Below are positions 36,625-48,231 of a stretch of DNA of 64,000 nt, one piece after another (position 1 is the first letter of the stretch; each line of letters begins with the position of its first letter). The stretch covers positions 1,706,756 to 1,770,755 of the forward strand of contig NW_004457736.1 of the NCBI RefSeq assembly GCF_000203815.1, read 5' to 3'. A program made the translations under genes and the position numbers. A model generated the notes under the pieces. The model worked only from the letters and a program-made list of their open reading frames with translations. It did not search any database and had not been told where the DNA came from. This DNA comes from Cavenderia fasciculata. Its lineage: Eukaryota > Evosea > Eumycetozoa > Acytosteliales > Cavenderiaceae.

Positions 36625-37473
36625 ATGTCATTCTTTGGAGCCACAATCACAAAAGACGAAAGCCTTGACCTCATCCTCGATGAAGGTATGACTTTTAATC
36701 TTACAAACGTAACTATCAAATAAGAGAGAGAGAGAGGAGTAGTTAGTAGTGAGTGGTCACGTTGTTTTTTCATACTAAACACAAAATCATCAAATTACTT
36801 TTAATATTATTTATATTTATAGGTTGTCATTTCACGTGAATCAAAGGGAACTGGTAAATGTTGGTTGGTTGCTCATTTGATTGAAGAAGATCCAGAGACT
36901 GGAAATGAAGAAATCATCGAAAAGGTTACCATTGCCACTTTGGTTGCCGACAAGATCGAACAAGTAAATGTCAACCTCGTTTTTGATAGTTCTCTCCAAG
37001 CCTCTATTAAATTGGAAGGTGATGATAAGTGTCCAACTCATATCTGTGTCTCTGGTATCATGATGGCCTCTGACGATGAAGATGATATGCCACATTGCGA
37101 CGATGAAGACTGTGAACACCAAGACTGTGGTATGTTTGGTGAAGAAGACAGTGAAGACATGGAAGACAGTGACGACGACGACGACGAAGATGAAGATATT
37201 CCAGCTTTAAAGGTCAACGGTAACAACAAGAAACCAACCGCTAAAATCACTGAAATTCCAGACAAGTCTGTTGCCAAGCCAAAGCAACCACAACAACAAC
37301 CATCAAAGAAGCAAGCTGCCAACCCTTCTGCTGCTGCCCCAAAGCAACCACAACAACAACAACAACAACAACCAAAGCAACAACAACAACAAAAGCCACA
37401 ACAACAACAACCAAAGAGACCAAACGGATCAGAGTCAAAGCAACAACAACCAATCAAAAAATCAAAAAACTAA
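36625..37473 (+). CDS. Nucleoplasmin-like (HD2/FKBP-NPL type) histone-chaperone-like protein
   Basis: Two exons (36625..36708 and 36823..37473) encode 244 aa. The N-terminal domain starts MSFFGATITKDESLDLILDEGMTFNLTN-VVIS, the typical start of nucleoplasmin-like domains in plant HD2 deacetylases and insect FKBP39, continuing with THICVSGIMM near residue 100. A very acidic tract (Asp/Glu, about 105-150) follows, with a CDDEDCEHQDC cysteine cluster, then a Lys/Pro/Gln-rich basic tail. No FKBP domain is present. I chose donor 36709 (GTAACT) because it keeps frame and gives the conserved GMTF segment; the earlier GTATGA site gives a stop. Likely a nuclear or nucleolar histone chaperone; that role is inferred. 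Confidence 0.83.
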
Positions 37474-38117
37474 ACTAGCGAGGTATTAATAATAAACTGA
37501 AAGTGTTTCAAAGTTTGAAATTGTTTTAATAATAATAATAATATTATTAAAAAGAACTAAAAGTCTATTTGAGCCTTTATTCAAAATGAGGAGAAAAAAT
37601 TTTTACAAAAGAGATTTGAAAAAAAAAGAGAGTTAGTATGATCAAAAAATGAAATAAATAATATAATAATAATAATCATACCTTTAAGAGCCCAAATTGT
37701 GTTGATGCCTCGGTTTGTACCCTGGCAATTAATTTGTTTTTCCATATCTTAACGGACGGTGACCATTTTTCCAAACTTTAAAAATACCAAGTAGCAGCAT
37801 ATTACGTGCTGCATTAACCCCAACACATCTTCACCACGCAACCCAAAAGGTTTTGATTTCTTTTATTTTTTTTGGTTTATTGGTTTTACAAATAAATAGA
37901 TTAATAATCCTCACGACGACGCGACACTCTCAACCAAAAATTTTCAAAACCCCCTCAGAAAATAAACACTCATTTTTAAAATATTTTTGGAGGGAATTTT
38001 TTGAAACAATATTACGACATATTTTTTTGGAGGGAAATTAATGCCAAACAAACATAGATTTCTCGACCATCAAGGTTTTGTGTATGTTACATACCAAAAA
38101 AGAGAGAAAAGTACTTC
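37474..38117. other. Spacer upstream of mcm6
   Basis: This 644-bp spacer has a TTTCAAA...TTTGAAA inverted repeat and ATA runs just after the preceding stop, A-rich stretches, and a moderately GC-richer patch at about 37780-37930. A motif TATCTTAACG recurs here (about 37746) and in the spacer upstream (about 36468). No coding potential I can support. Confidence 0.5.
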
Positions 38118-38700
38118 ATGGTATTACCACAAATTGGTCAACAGCAGCAGCAACAACAGCAGCAGCAACAGCAACAACAACAACAACAGACACAACTCAA
38201 ATCATCAAATACAACAAGTAATTATGGTGGTGCACATGCTTTGAACGAAACACAACCCAAAGTTATAGATGAAATAGCAGAATCTGTCTATGCCAACTTT
38301 GTATTATTTTTGAATCAATTTGATCTTCCCAAGTCAAACAACAACAATGATAATGATAATGATAATAAAAGAGCTGATCAAGAACAACAAATGGGGTTTG
38401 GATTGAACCAAGACAAGATCTCTTCCTATTATCAAAAAAAGATAAATACAATGCTAAAGAACAATGAATCAAGTTTAAATGTAAACTTTGTTCATGTACA
38501 ACAATTCAACAAGACATTGGCAAGAGCAATTCAAGATCAATATCACAGAGTCGAACAACCACTTCGAAAATCTCTATTGCTCGTGGCAAAGGATGTAATG
38601 CCAGAGTATTTTGTTAATTTGTCACAAAACAAAGAAGCAGAAAGACCATTTTTTATTTGTTTCTACAATGTATCTGAAGAATTAAAGTATGTAGACTAAC

Positions 38701-38740
<40 letters not shown>

Positions 38741-41049
38741 GTTTAAAAACATTGCTAATAATTAATTAATTATTTATTTATTTATTTATTTATTTAATTA
38801 TAGGATAAGAGAACTAAGAACATCAAGAATAGGTAGACTATGTACGATTACAGGAACTGTTACAAGAACAAGTGAAATTAGACCAGAACTTTTAATTGGA
38901 TCATTTTCTTGTATGGATTGCTCCAACCCTTCAAGTAAAATTCATCAACAATTCAAATATACTGAACCTTCAAAGTGTTTAAATCCTCTTTGCCACAATG
39001 CAAGGCGTTGGCAAATCAATTTGGATGATTCAATTTTTGTTGATTGGCAGAAAGTTCGTATTCAAGAAAATAGTGGAGAAATTCCTTCGGGTAGTATGCC
39101 AAGATCGATAGATATCATTTTACGTGGTGATGCTGTAGAGGTTGCTCGTGCCGGTGATAGATGTCAATTCACTGGCACTTTAATGGTTATCCCAGATGTA
39201 TCACGAATGAATATTGGACAGAGTGCATCTATCATCAAAGGTGTTCCCAACTCTGTTGGTGAAGGTGCTGGAAAGGATGATTTTGGTGGCGTTGGTGGCC
39301 TAAAGGATCTAGGTGTCAGAGAGATGAACTACAAATTGTGTTTCTTCTCTTCGACTGTTAGATCTATTGAAAGTAAATCATCTTTGGAAGGTACCTCATC
39401 TGCAAGTGAGCAATCTATCAACACAAAGGCATCAACAGAGGATCAAGAAGACGAAGAAATCAATTCACCAGAAGATTTTCTTAAACTCCTCTCGGACAAA
39501 GAGAGAGAGGCAGTTCTCAAAATATCAAAAACCAAAAAGCTCTACAAAACGTTGGTCAATTCAATTGCACCATCCATTTTTGGTCATGAAGAGATTAAGC
39601 GTGGTGTCTTGTTAATGATGTTTGGTGGTGTACATAAAAAAACACCAGAAAGAATTAGACTCAGAGGTGACATTAATGTTTGTATAGTTGGCGACCCCTC
39701 AACCTCTAAAAGTCAGTTCCTAAAGTATCTCGTTTCATTTATGCCACGTACCGTTTACACATCTGGAAAAGCTTCCTCTGCCGCTGGTTTGACTGCAACC
39801 GTTGTAAAGGATCCAGATACTGGTGATTTTAATATCGAAGCTGGTGCTTTGATGTTGGCCGATAATGGTATATGTTGCATTGATGAATTTGATAAAATGG
39901 AACCATCCGATCAAGTTGCAATTCACGAAGCAATGGAACAACAAACTATTTCAATTGCAAAGGCTGGTATCCATGCAACTCTAAACGCCCGTGCAAGTAT
40001 TTTAGCAGCTGCAAATCCTATAGGTGGAAGATATGATAAATCAAAATCTCTAAAGGTAAACAAAAAAAACAAAATAATAGAAATAATAATAATTCTTCTT
40101 CTTATTCTTTTTTTTTTTTTTTTTTTTTAAGGCAAATTTAAATATTGGATCACCTTTAATGTCAAGATTTGATTTATTTTTTGTTGTATTGGATGAATGT
40201 GATAAAGAATTGGATAGAAAGATTGCAAAGCATATTGTATCTGTACATCAAAAGAAGGAGAAATCGTTAACAGCTCTATTCGAACCCAAGGACATCCAAA
40301 ACTATATCAAATATGCTCGATTATTCAAACCAATGATCTCACAAGAGAGCACATCCCTATTTGAAAAATATTACTCAATGTTGCGTCAAAACGATACAAG
40401 TTATGGTGGAAAAACAGCTTATCGTATAACAGTCAGACAATTAGAGTCAATGATCAGATTATCAGAGGCAATGGCAAGATTGCATCTTGACAACCAAGTT
40501 GTACCTCGTTATGTGGAAGAGGCTTTTAGATTGTTAAAAAAATCAATCATACACGTTCAAACAGATGATTTGGAATTATCTGACAATGAAATGGAAAACC
40601 ATAATAGCATCACCGACGTTAACAACAACAACAACAACATAAAAAGAAAGAGAAGAGATGAAGATGATGAACCAGTTAGTATGAGCCAAGATACAAACGA
40701 CAATGACAGTAATAATAATAACCAAAAGAAAAAGAATTTAAAGAAATCAACAACAACAAAACAAAAAGCACGCATTACAGCTGACGATTATTTCCGAATT
40801 TGCAAACTTTTCCAATTGCACATTCTTAGAAGAACAGATGGCCAAATGAAATTAAAAGACTTGCTCGATTGGTATGTCAAAGATCAACTTGAAACCAATA
40901 TCATCTCAGAGGATGAAGTCGATAAAGAAAGACAATTGGCAAGATTAATCATCAACAAAATGATAAACGATGGATCTATTGTTGTCCTTCAAGGCAATAC
41001 AGACCCTGATGAAAGAGTTGTCCAAGTTAATCCAAATGTGGTTGTTTAA
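38118..41049 (+). CDS. mcm6: DNA replication licensing factor MCM6
   Basis: Three exons (38118..38686, 38804..40055, 40132..41049) encode 912 aa. The N-terminus has polyQ and Asn/Asp tracts; the MCM N-domain carries a zinc finger (CMDCSN...CLNPLCHN). The AAA+ domain has LRGDINVCIVGDPSTSKSQFLK (Walker A near residue 486), YTSGKASSAAGLTA, CCIDEFDKM (Walker B) and the arginine finger MSRFDLFF (about 616). The block FGGVHKKTPERIRLRGD and the C-terminal winged helix (ITADDYFRICKLFQLHILRR) point to MCM6 rather than other paralogues. Known: part of the MCM2-7 replicative helicase loaded by ORC/Cdc6/Cdt1. ORC2 is 15 kb away. Introns are AT-rich with a T-run acceptor at 40131. Confidence 0.95.
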
Positions 41050-41202
41050 TAAATCTTTAAAATATTTTGGTACAATTGTAATTAAACCGATTTAGGTGCA
41101 TATATATTTTATTAAAAATTATGGACACATTATTTAAATCAAAGAGTATTTTTCAATGATGGAAAGAAAGAATCACCATTGGTTATAAATTGGGAAATGA
41201 AA

Positions 41203-41659
41203 TTATTTCTTTTTGAGAGCGTCAATAGTCGATTGCAAGTCATCTGCCTCTTTTTTAACACTTTCAAATTCCTGTTTCATCGATTTAAATCCAACCATTG
41301 TATCGATTGCAAAAGGTGGAGGGGGTGTATCAACATTTTCTGGTTGCAAGGGTTCGCTTGGTGGTCCAACCAAATTAATTGGATTGTTATTATTTAAGGG
41401 TGGGAGTGGAGTTTGAACAAGTAGATTTTTATCTAGATATAATATTTTAAAAATTTAACAAATGTTAGAAAATATATTTATATATATTTGTAGTGCAGAA
41501 TAAACTTACCAGATATTTGATAAGAGGACAAAGAAGGAGAATTGGTTGCTGGGGAAGAGTTAAATCGTTTTGTAGGTTGATGGTAATGCACATCAGGTGT
41601 TAAAGCATCTCCACCCTGATTGACTGAACTACTAGCACTTTGTTGGTTCTCAACATTAC

Positions 41660-41717
<58 letters not shown>

Positions 41718-42584
41718 GTTATTATTATTATTATTATTTACCGAATTGCTACTAGTATTTAAAGAGGAAGAAGAAGAAGTCAATGATGGAGATGAGGTTT
41801 GATTTTGACTTTGATTTTGTGAAGTATAATTGGAAGTTGTTTTTAAAGAAAACTTTCTCTTTCTCATTCCATCCATAAAGTCCTCATTTTCATAAGGATT
41901 TGGTATATCATCCTTTAAACACCAATATCCAGTGTTTTGAAAGATATGATACCCATTTTGGAAGAGGTTGCTATAATGGCTAAGAGTCATACCAATTGTA
42001 TGTTTCCAATGTGGAATTCCTATGGTAAAAAAAAAAAAAGCTATTGTTAACTTTGACCTTTGAACAATTGTTATTTTGTTTCTACCTACTTTCTCTCCTG
42101 CAAATAACATCCCAATGAATATTAATAAAATCGTAAATATCATCTCTTAGATGGAAATATTTTTTTCCACTATTGACTATTGAATCTCTATTTTGATTAT
42201 TGCCAGTGCCACCACCACCAAGTGCAGGTGGTGATTTTTGCAATGCTGTTTTAGAGGAAGAATCGGTCAATGCAAATAATACAACATGTAAAATTTGAGC
42301 CCTACAAAAAAAAAAAAAAAGAAATAAGTTATTAAAATCATTTCTAGAACTTTAATTGAATCAATCAAAAATGCAATCTATCTTACCAGATGGGTGTTCC
42401 TTTCTCAAAGCTCTTTGGTGGACCTTTTTGACAAACAATGCATTCTGGTAATCGACAAACAGCATTTTGTGATGGAGGAGTAGTTGATGACTTTTTTGGA
42501 TTATAAAAATGGCTATTTGTTCTTTTTGGTGGAAGATATATACTAATGGTTTGTGTATTATTTGATGATGGTGGTTGTGTTGAC

Positions 42585-42617
<33 letters not shown>

Positions 42618-43201
42618 GATGGTTGATTATTGTTTGAAACATAGTTTTGATTCATATTTACAAAATTACCCTTTGGGTTGTTGATACTTGAATCGGGACT
42701 CTGGGTAAAAGAGGATGGATCCGATGATTGATTGTATTTGCCTACTTGTGATTGCTCATAGTAATGGTGATATTGTGATTGTACGTTATTAGGTAGTGGA
42801 CCACGACCAATAGCAGCACCTCCTGTATTACTTCCACTCGAAGTATCACGACCACCAATCAAAATCGGTGAATCTTTGGAATTGATGCTTTGTTGTTGTT
42901 GATAGAGTTGGTGATCATTTGATTTTTTGTTGTTTGAAAATGATGGTGGTTGTTGCTGCTTTTGTTCCAATAGTTGTTGTTTGTATTGTTGAATCTGAAG
43001 CTGTTGATCGTGTGGGGTATAGGAGGAGTGGATAATCAATAATATTGGTGTGTCTTTATTAAATGGTTTAACACCAAAAGTCAAGGGCGATGGTGGTTGT
43101 TGTTGTTGAGTTGATACGTTTGTACTAGAGGTAGTGGGAGGAGAAGAAGAAGATCCTCCACCTATTGTCATCATAGTATCTGAATTATCCATTGGAATCA
43201 T
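41203..43201 (-). CDS. Winged-helix protein resembling the ASH2L N-terminal module
   Basis: Four exons (43201..42387, 42301..42090, 42019..41510, 41432..41203) give 588 aa. The first 240 residues are Gln/Ser/Asn-rich with one ordered strand (TPILLIIHSSY). A conserved core follows: CRLPECIVCQKG, an IWAQILHVVLFAL helix, then YFHLRDDIYDFINIHWDVICRRERIPHWKHTIGMTLSHYSNLFQNG and NTGYWCLKDDI. This pattern resembles the atypical PHD/winged helix of ASH2L (DIIPFIDKYWECMTT...WPNNIVKTM). A poly-Asn stretch (about 41660-41740) separates it from a C-terminal coiled coil (MKQEFESVKKEADDLQSTIDALKKK). No SPRY domain, so it is not a full ASH2 orthologue. Inference: a chromatin or DNA-binding factor. Convergent with mcm6. 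Confidence 0.68.
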
Positions 43202-43963
43202 TATGTGTAAGATATAAAGGAGAGAACTGAGAGTGAGAGGAGAATGGGTTATGATGATGCTGGTGATGATGAGAGTGAGTGTTTACAATAAATAATCATA
43301 TTGTCAATATAAGACTTTGTGTTTGCTAATAGTTGTAACAGTGAACAACAAGAGAGGTAAACAAAGCAATGCTAAATAAAGTGAGATCACTCTTCCTTTA
43401 CTTTATAACTACTACTACTCTACTTTTTCTTCTTTGCTCGTACTGCAGTAATATATAGGGTTAGGGTTGAGAAATTAAGTTTTCTTTTTTGGTAACCAAC
43501 AAAATTTCGTGTCAACTACTAACACAATAGAAGGGACCTTTCTAAAATAAATTATTATTATTTGTATTTGTGTTTTATATATATATATATTAAAAAGTAG
43601 AGTGGTTTTTTTAAAGTAGTGAGAGAAAGGGTAGGGAGTTGATTCAGTCTACCTGCTTTGTTGTTTGTTGATATTATTGAATCACATAATCCATGGTTTA
43701 TGTTTTTTTTAAAGAGATTGTGTCCTCGTACAGAGGAGGGCTGATATTCATTTGGTGTGAGACCACATAAAAGGAAACATCCCCCCAAAAAGAAAACACG
43801 AATATGATCGATGGGGGTGTATTTTGCTAAAAAGGAACAATGTTTCCCAAAAAAAAAAAGTATCTACCCAATTAAAAAAAAAAGTTGAACGAAAATTGAA
43901 GCCAAAGGCACCCCTCCAAAAGGAGTTGTAGCTTGTCAATCGATTTTTTTGGACAAGAGAATG

Positions 43964-43995
<32 letters not shown>

Positions 43996-44099
43996 CTTTT
44001 TGAGGTACAGAAAGTTGCGGCACCCCCTCTTTATCGATTGTCGCTTGCGTTTATTATTATTATTATAATAACGACAACAACAAAATCGTCATAGTTTTT
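43202..44099. other. Spacer with poly(A) tract and telobox-like motif
   Basis: About 0.9 kb with no gene I can support. It holds an AGGGTTAGGGTT telobox-like motif at 43457-43468, a TA run (about 43580-43590), A-runs at about 43849-43859 and 43876-43884, and a near-pure poly(A) tract at about 43963-43993. It should contain the promoter of the winged-helix gene and the 3' flank of the prolyl oligopeptidase gene. Confidence 0.5.
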
Positions 44100-46574
44100 T
44101 TAGAGTGACGGGGTTCGGTGGATATTTTCAGAGATAAAGGCCAATTTGGAAGCAAATTCTCTCGCTCTGGCTGTCAGAGGCTTTCCAGCTCCATGTCCAG
44201 TCTTTTGATCGATGAGGATAATCAAGGGGTTGGTTTGAGATGTCAGGTTTCCCAACTGGTATTGGAGCTGCGATATGTATTTGTACGAGTGAGAAGGAAC
44301 CACACGATCGTCGTGGTCTCCAGTGAGCAAAAGTGTTGCTGGGTATGTGATACCTTTGTTCTTTACTGCATCTAAATTGACATTATTAATTGGTGAGTAG
44401 CCAAAGAGCACATCAAAATCTTTTGGATCTTCAGAGCATCCATAATCGCTTGACCAATGAGAACCAACTGTAAATTTATGGAATTTTAACATATCATAAA
44501 CTCCTACCTCTCCAATTGATACTAAAAAAAAAAAGAAAAAAAAAAGGTAAATATATAGAGAGTTTAAATATTTAGATTTAAAAGTTTGTTTGTTTTTTTT
44601 TTTTACCTTTAAAAAGATCAGGTCTTTGATTGGTAGTTGCAGCAACTAATAGACCACCATTTGATCCACCATTAATGGTGATGAGGTCTTTTGTGGTGTA
44701 CCCTTGGTCCATCAGATATTCAGCGGCAGAGATAAAATCGTCAAAACAATTTTGCTTATTGTGGAGAGAACCGTTCTTGTGCCATTCTTTTCCATACTCT
44801 CCACCACCTCTAATATTTGCTTGTACAAAGACACCATCGAATTTATCGATAAAAAATATGTTTTGAAGGCTAAAATAGGGAGAGAGTGATATTTCAAAAC
44901 CACCATAGCCATACAACATCAAAGGTGCTGGTTTACTTTGTTTTGGAGCAAAGTCTTTCTTGTGAACCACAAACATTGGTACTCTTGTACCATCCTTTGA
45001 ATTATAAAATAATTGTTTACAAACATAATCATTTGAATTAAAGTTTTCTATACAAATAAATAAATTAATAAAAATAATATATTAAATTTTTAGATTTGAT
45101 TTTACTACTTACTAACGGTTGGTTCTTTAAAAAGTTTAACTTTATCATCAATAGTATTTAAATAAAATATAGTACTTGGATAGGTAAATGAAGCAAACGA
45201 GAAATAGATATGGGTATGGTATGGATTGGCAGCAAATGAAGAGACACAACCTGGACCAGGTAGTTCAATATCATAAAGGTATTGTCCTTTGATATCGTAC
45301 ACCTTGATGACATCTTGAACATCCTTGAGGTAGGAGAGATAGAATTTGTTGGATGATGATGTTACTGATTCCAAATTATCGGTGGCTTGACCAACTAATG
45401 ATTTGATTTCGAGTGGTTGACCACTTTGTTTTGGAAGTTGAAAGTAAATCAATCTATTCAATGGAGCATCGAGATTGGTGGTCAGGTAGAACATGTCATC
45501 GACGCTATGAATCAAATTGTAAGAGGCATTAAAGTCTGTGACCAATTTGATCTCTTCAAAGCTAGTTGATGTCTTGTCGTTGATGACCGACTCCCAATTG
45601 GTAATGACAGAGAGATTAACCTCTGGATTACAGTCTCTAGAGGTGTATATTACCAAATACTTATAGTCGGTAGTAAACTCGACAGAAAACATGTATTGTG
45701 AGTGTTCCTTTGATTCATAGATGAGTATATCTTGGGATTGTTGTGTACCAAGTCTATGATAATATAGTTTTTGGTATTCGTTGACATCATTTTCAGTACC
45801 CAATGAGCTATCTAAAGTATCGGCAGTGGTGGTGGTGGTGGTGGTGGTGGTAGTGGTTGGAGGTGGAGGGAATCTGCCATAAATGAATCCAGTTTCGTTT
45901 TGGTCCCAAACTGGATGCGAGAATTTGCTGTATTCTAGATGGTCGGATAAATGTTCAATCTCTGATCCATTAATTCTAATGACTTTAAAGTTTACCCAAT
46001 CGGAACCACTCTGACTGTAACCATAGGCAACTAGTTTACCGGAATTTGATATTTGAATCGATGAGAGCGACCATGTACCGTCTTTGGCATAGCTGTTGGG
46101 ATCAATCAAAACATGTTCCGTTTGAGTGCTGTCATCCAAATCTATGAAATAGATGATACTTTGATTCAATAGACCTGGGTTCTTGTCAAAGAACAATCTT
46201 GATCCACGACGGCGAAACCATGAAAATTTCTCATAGTTTACTCTTGACATGTATTCTTGGTGGAGTTGATCAGTTAACTTTTCATTGATAAAATTGCTTG
46301 TCACTTGATTTTGTTCTTTTACCCAACTCTTAAAAATATAATAAATATTAAATAATAATAGATTAGATTGGTAACAAGTTGTATTATTATTATTACCCAT
46401 TATCCATATTATTATTATTATTAATATTGTTTCATTATGACTTACAATAGTTCTAGGATCATCTTGATTCTCTAACCATCTGTATGGGTCAGCTACTTGT
46501 TGAGTTGTGCCATCAGATCTCTTGTAACTATCAACAGCAGTCTCATCTCTAAATGTTTGGGGATATTTTATCAT
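44100..46574 (-). CDS. Prolyl oligopeptidase (S9A)
   Basis: Four exons (46574..46446, 46328..45113, 45047..44607, 44521..44100) encode 735 aa, the usual length. The N-terminus DPYRWLENQDDPRTI-SWVKEQN is diagnostic of S9A and spans intron 1. A seven-bladed propeller region follows, with a Pro/Thr-repeat insertion (about 45822-45870). The catalytic domain contains PLMLYGYGGFEISLSPYF, NIRGGGEYGKEWH, the nucleophile in GGSNGG, Asp in DHDDRVVPSHS and His in TGHGAGKP. Known: cytosolic cleavage of short proline-containing peptides; in D. discoideum loss of this enzyme raises inositol phosphates and gives lithium resistance. All introns restore conserved segments. Confidence 0.95.
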
Positions 46575-46766
46575 TTATTATTTTAAATATTATTATTTTA
46601 TCTTTATGTATTACAAATAATATACTAATAAATGAGTATTGAATTTGGTGAACACTTTTTGATGATCAAAAAAAAACATTTTAATTTTAATTAAATATTT
46701 TTGGTGTGTTCCAAAGGTTGAAACAATAAGTCGTTTGATTAATATTAGAATATATATATATATCCA

Positions 46767-48175
46767 ATGGCTACTCCAATACAACCTGTAATACCATCAT
46801 TTTATAAACCAAAAGGAACAACAGCAGCAGCAACAAACAATAAAAATGTTAATGACAATCATAAAGAATCAGTCATAGGAACAAATGATGATGCAGCATC
46901 ATGCAAAGAGTAAAAGAATAACAACAACAACAAGATCAACAACAAACATTCATCATTTATTAATAATCTATTATTTCTAGGTCTGCCGTAAAGATTGGTT
47001 ACTGGAAAGATGATTTTATACAATACTTTGTTAAATCACCTGTTCGTAGAGCACCTTTAATCAACAGAGGTTTCTTTACAAGAGTAGAGACTGTAGAGGC
47101 TTTATTAAATCAATTCATTCAAGTATATACTACCCCTTCCTCTTCTTCTTCTTCTTCCCCCTCTTGTTTGCAATTAGTTAATCTTGGTTGTGGATATGAT
47201 ACACTATTCTTTAGATTAAAACAACAACAACAACAACAACAACATGAAATAACATTCTTTGAAGTTGATTATTTACAGGTTATACAAAACAAACTCAAGA
47301 TTATAAATTCAACCAAAGAGTTGCGTCATTTAGTAGACAGTGATTGGAATGATCCAATACCATCATCATCATCATCATCATCAACGAACCAAACCCAAAC
47401 CAATGGTTTACACAATGTAAAGATTGATTGGGAGAATAATAGAATGATATCACCTCATTATCGAGTCTCTCCCATTGATCTTTGTAACATTTCTTCATTT
47501 GATGAAATATTCAATTCACTTGGTATCAATTACAAGTATGTTATCCTTTTTTTTACACTTTTATGTAATGAATCAAAACCAATTATTTATCATTTATTAT
47601 TTAGTATACCTACAATATTTTTATCAGAATGTGTAATTATATACATTACAGCAGATAATGGAAACAAAGTTATTAAATGGGCATCTGATCATTTTAAAGA
47701 GAGTTGTTTTGTTACCTATGAACAAATAAAGCCTTTTGATGAATTTGGATCAATGATGGTAAAGAATATAAACTCTAAAGGATGTCCTCTGCAATCAATC
47801 TATCAATTCCCCGATCTTATAGCACAGAAGAATAGATATTTGCAATTGGGGTGGAATAGATCCGATGCACTAGATATGGTTGACATTTATAATTATTTTA
47901 TTGATAAATCAAAGATTAAAATGTAAGTATTAAAAAGCCTTGGTTGATATCACGTACAATTAATTAATTTGTTGTAATTTTTTTTCTTTTTTAAAAGAAT
48001 TGAAAGATTAGAGATATTTGATGAATTTGAAGAATGGTATTTAATTCAAGGTCATTATTGTTTTGTATTTGCCATTAAAAGTCAAGACCAATCTGCGATA
48101 TTAAAATATTCCTTTCAAGATTCAAAACCCAACAACACTATTCAGCAGTCCAATACTCCTCCATCCAAAAGGTAG
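46767..48175 (+). CDS. lcmt1: Leucine carboxyl methyltransferase 1 (PP2A methylating)
   Basis: Four exons (46767..46909, 46981..47535, 47605..47922, 47998..48175) encode 397 aa. Landmarks of the LCMT/PPM1 family: DDAASCKE-SAVKIGYWKDDFIQYFVK, RRAPLINRGFFTRVETVEALL, the SAM motif LVNLGCGYDTLFFRL, FFEVDY, IDLCNISSFDEI, PTIFLSECVIIYI, YEQIKPFDEFG and YLQLGWNRSDALDM. Known reaction: SAM-dependent methyl ester formation on the C-terminal Leu of the PP2A catalytic subunit, controlling B-subunit binding. Ser and Gln tracts interrupt loops. Introns have GTAAAA, GTATGT and GTAAGT donors; each restores a family motif. Convergent with the HIT-like gene, 56 bp. Confidence 0.92.
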
Positions 48176-48231
48176 AGGAAATAAATGGAGCTATAAAAAT
48201 AATTTAAATTGAAAAAGATATCTTTATTTAT

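Noticed and set aside
37038-37457. Cys-rich minus-strand ORF opposite the nucleoplasmin-like gene
   Set aside because: Antisense of Gln/Asp codons.
43748-44023. Minus ORF rich in Phe
   Set aside because: Dominated by poly(A)/(T) tracts; no homology.
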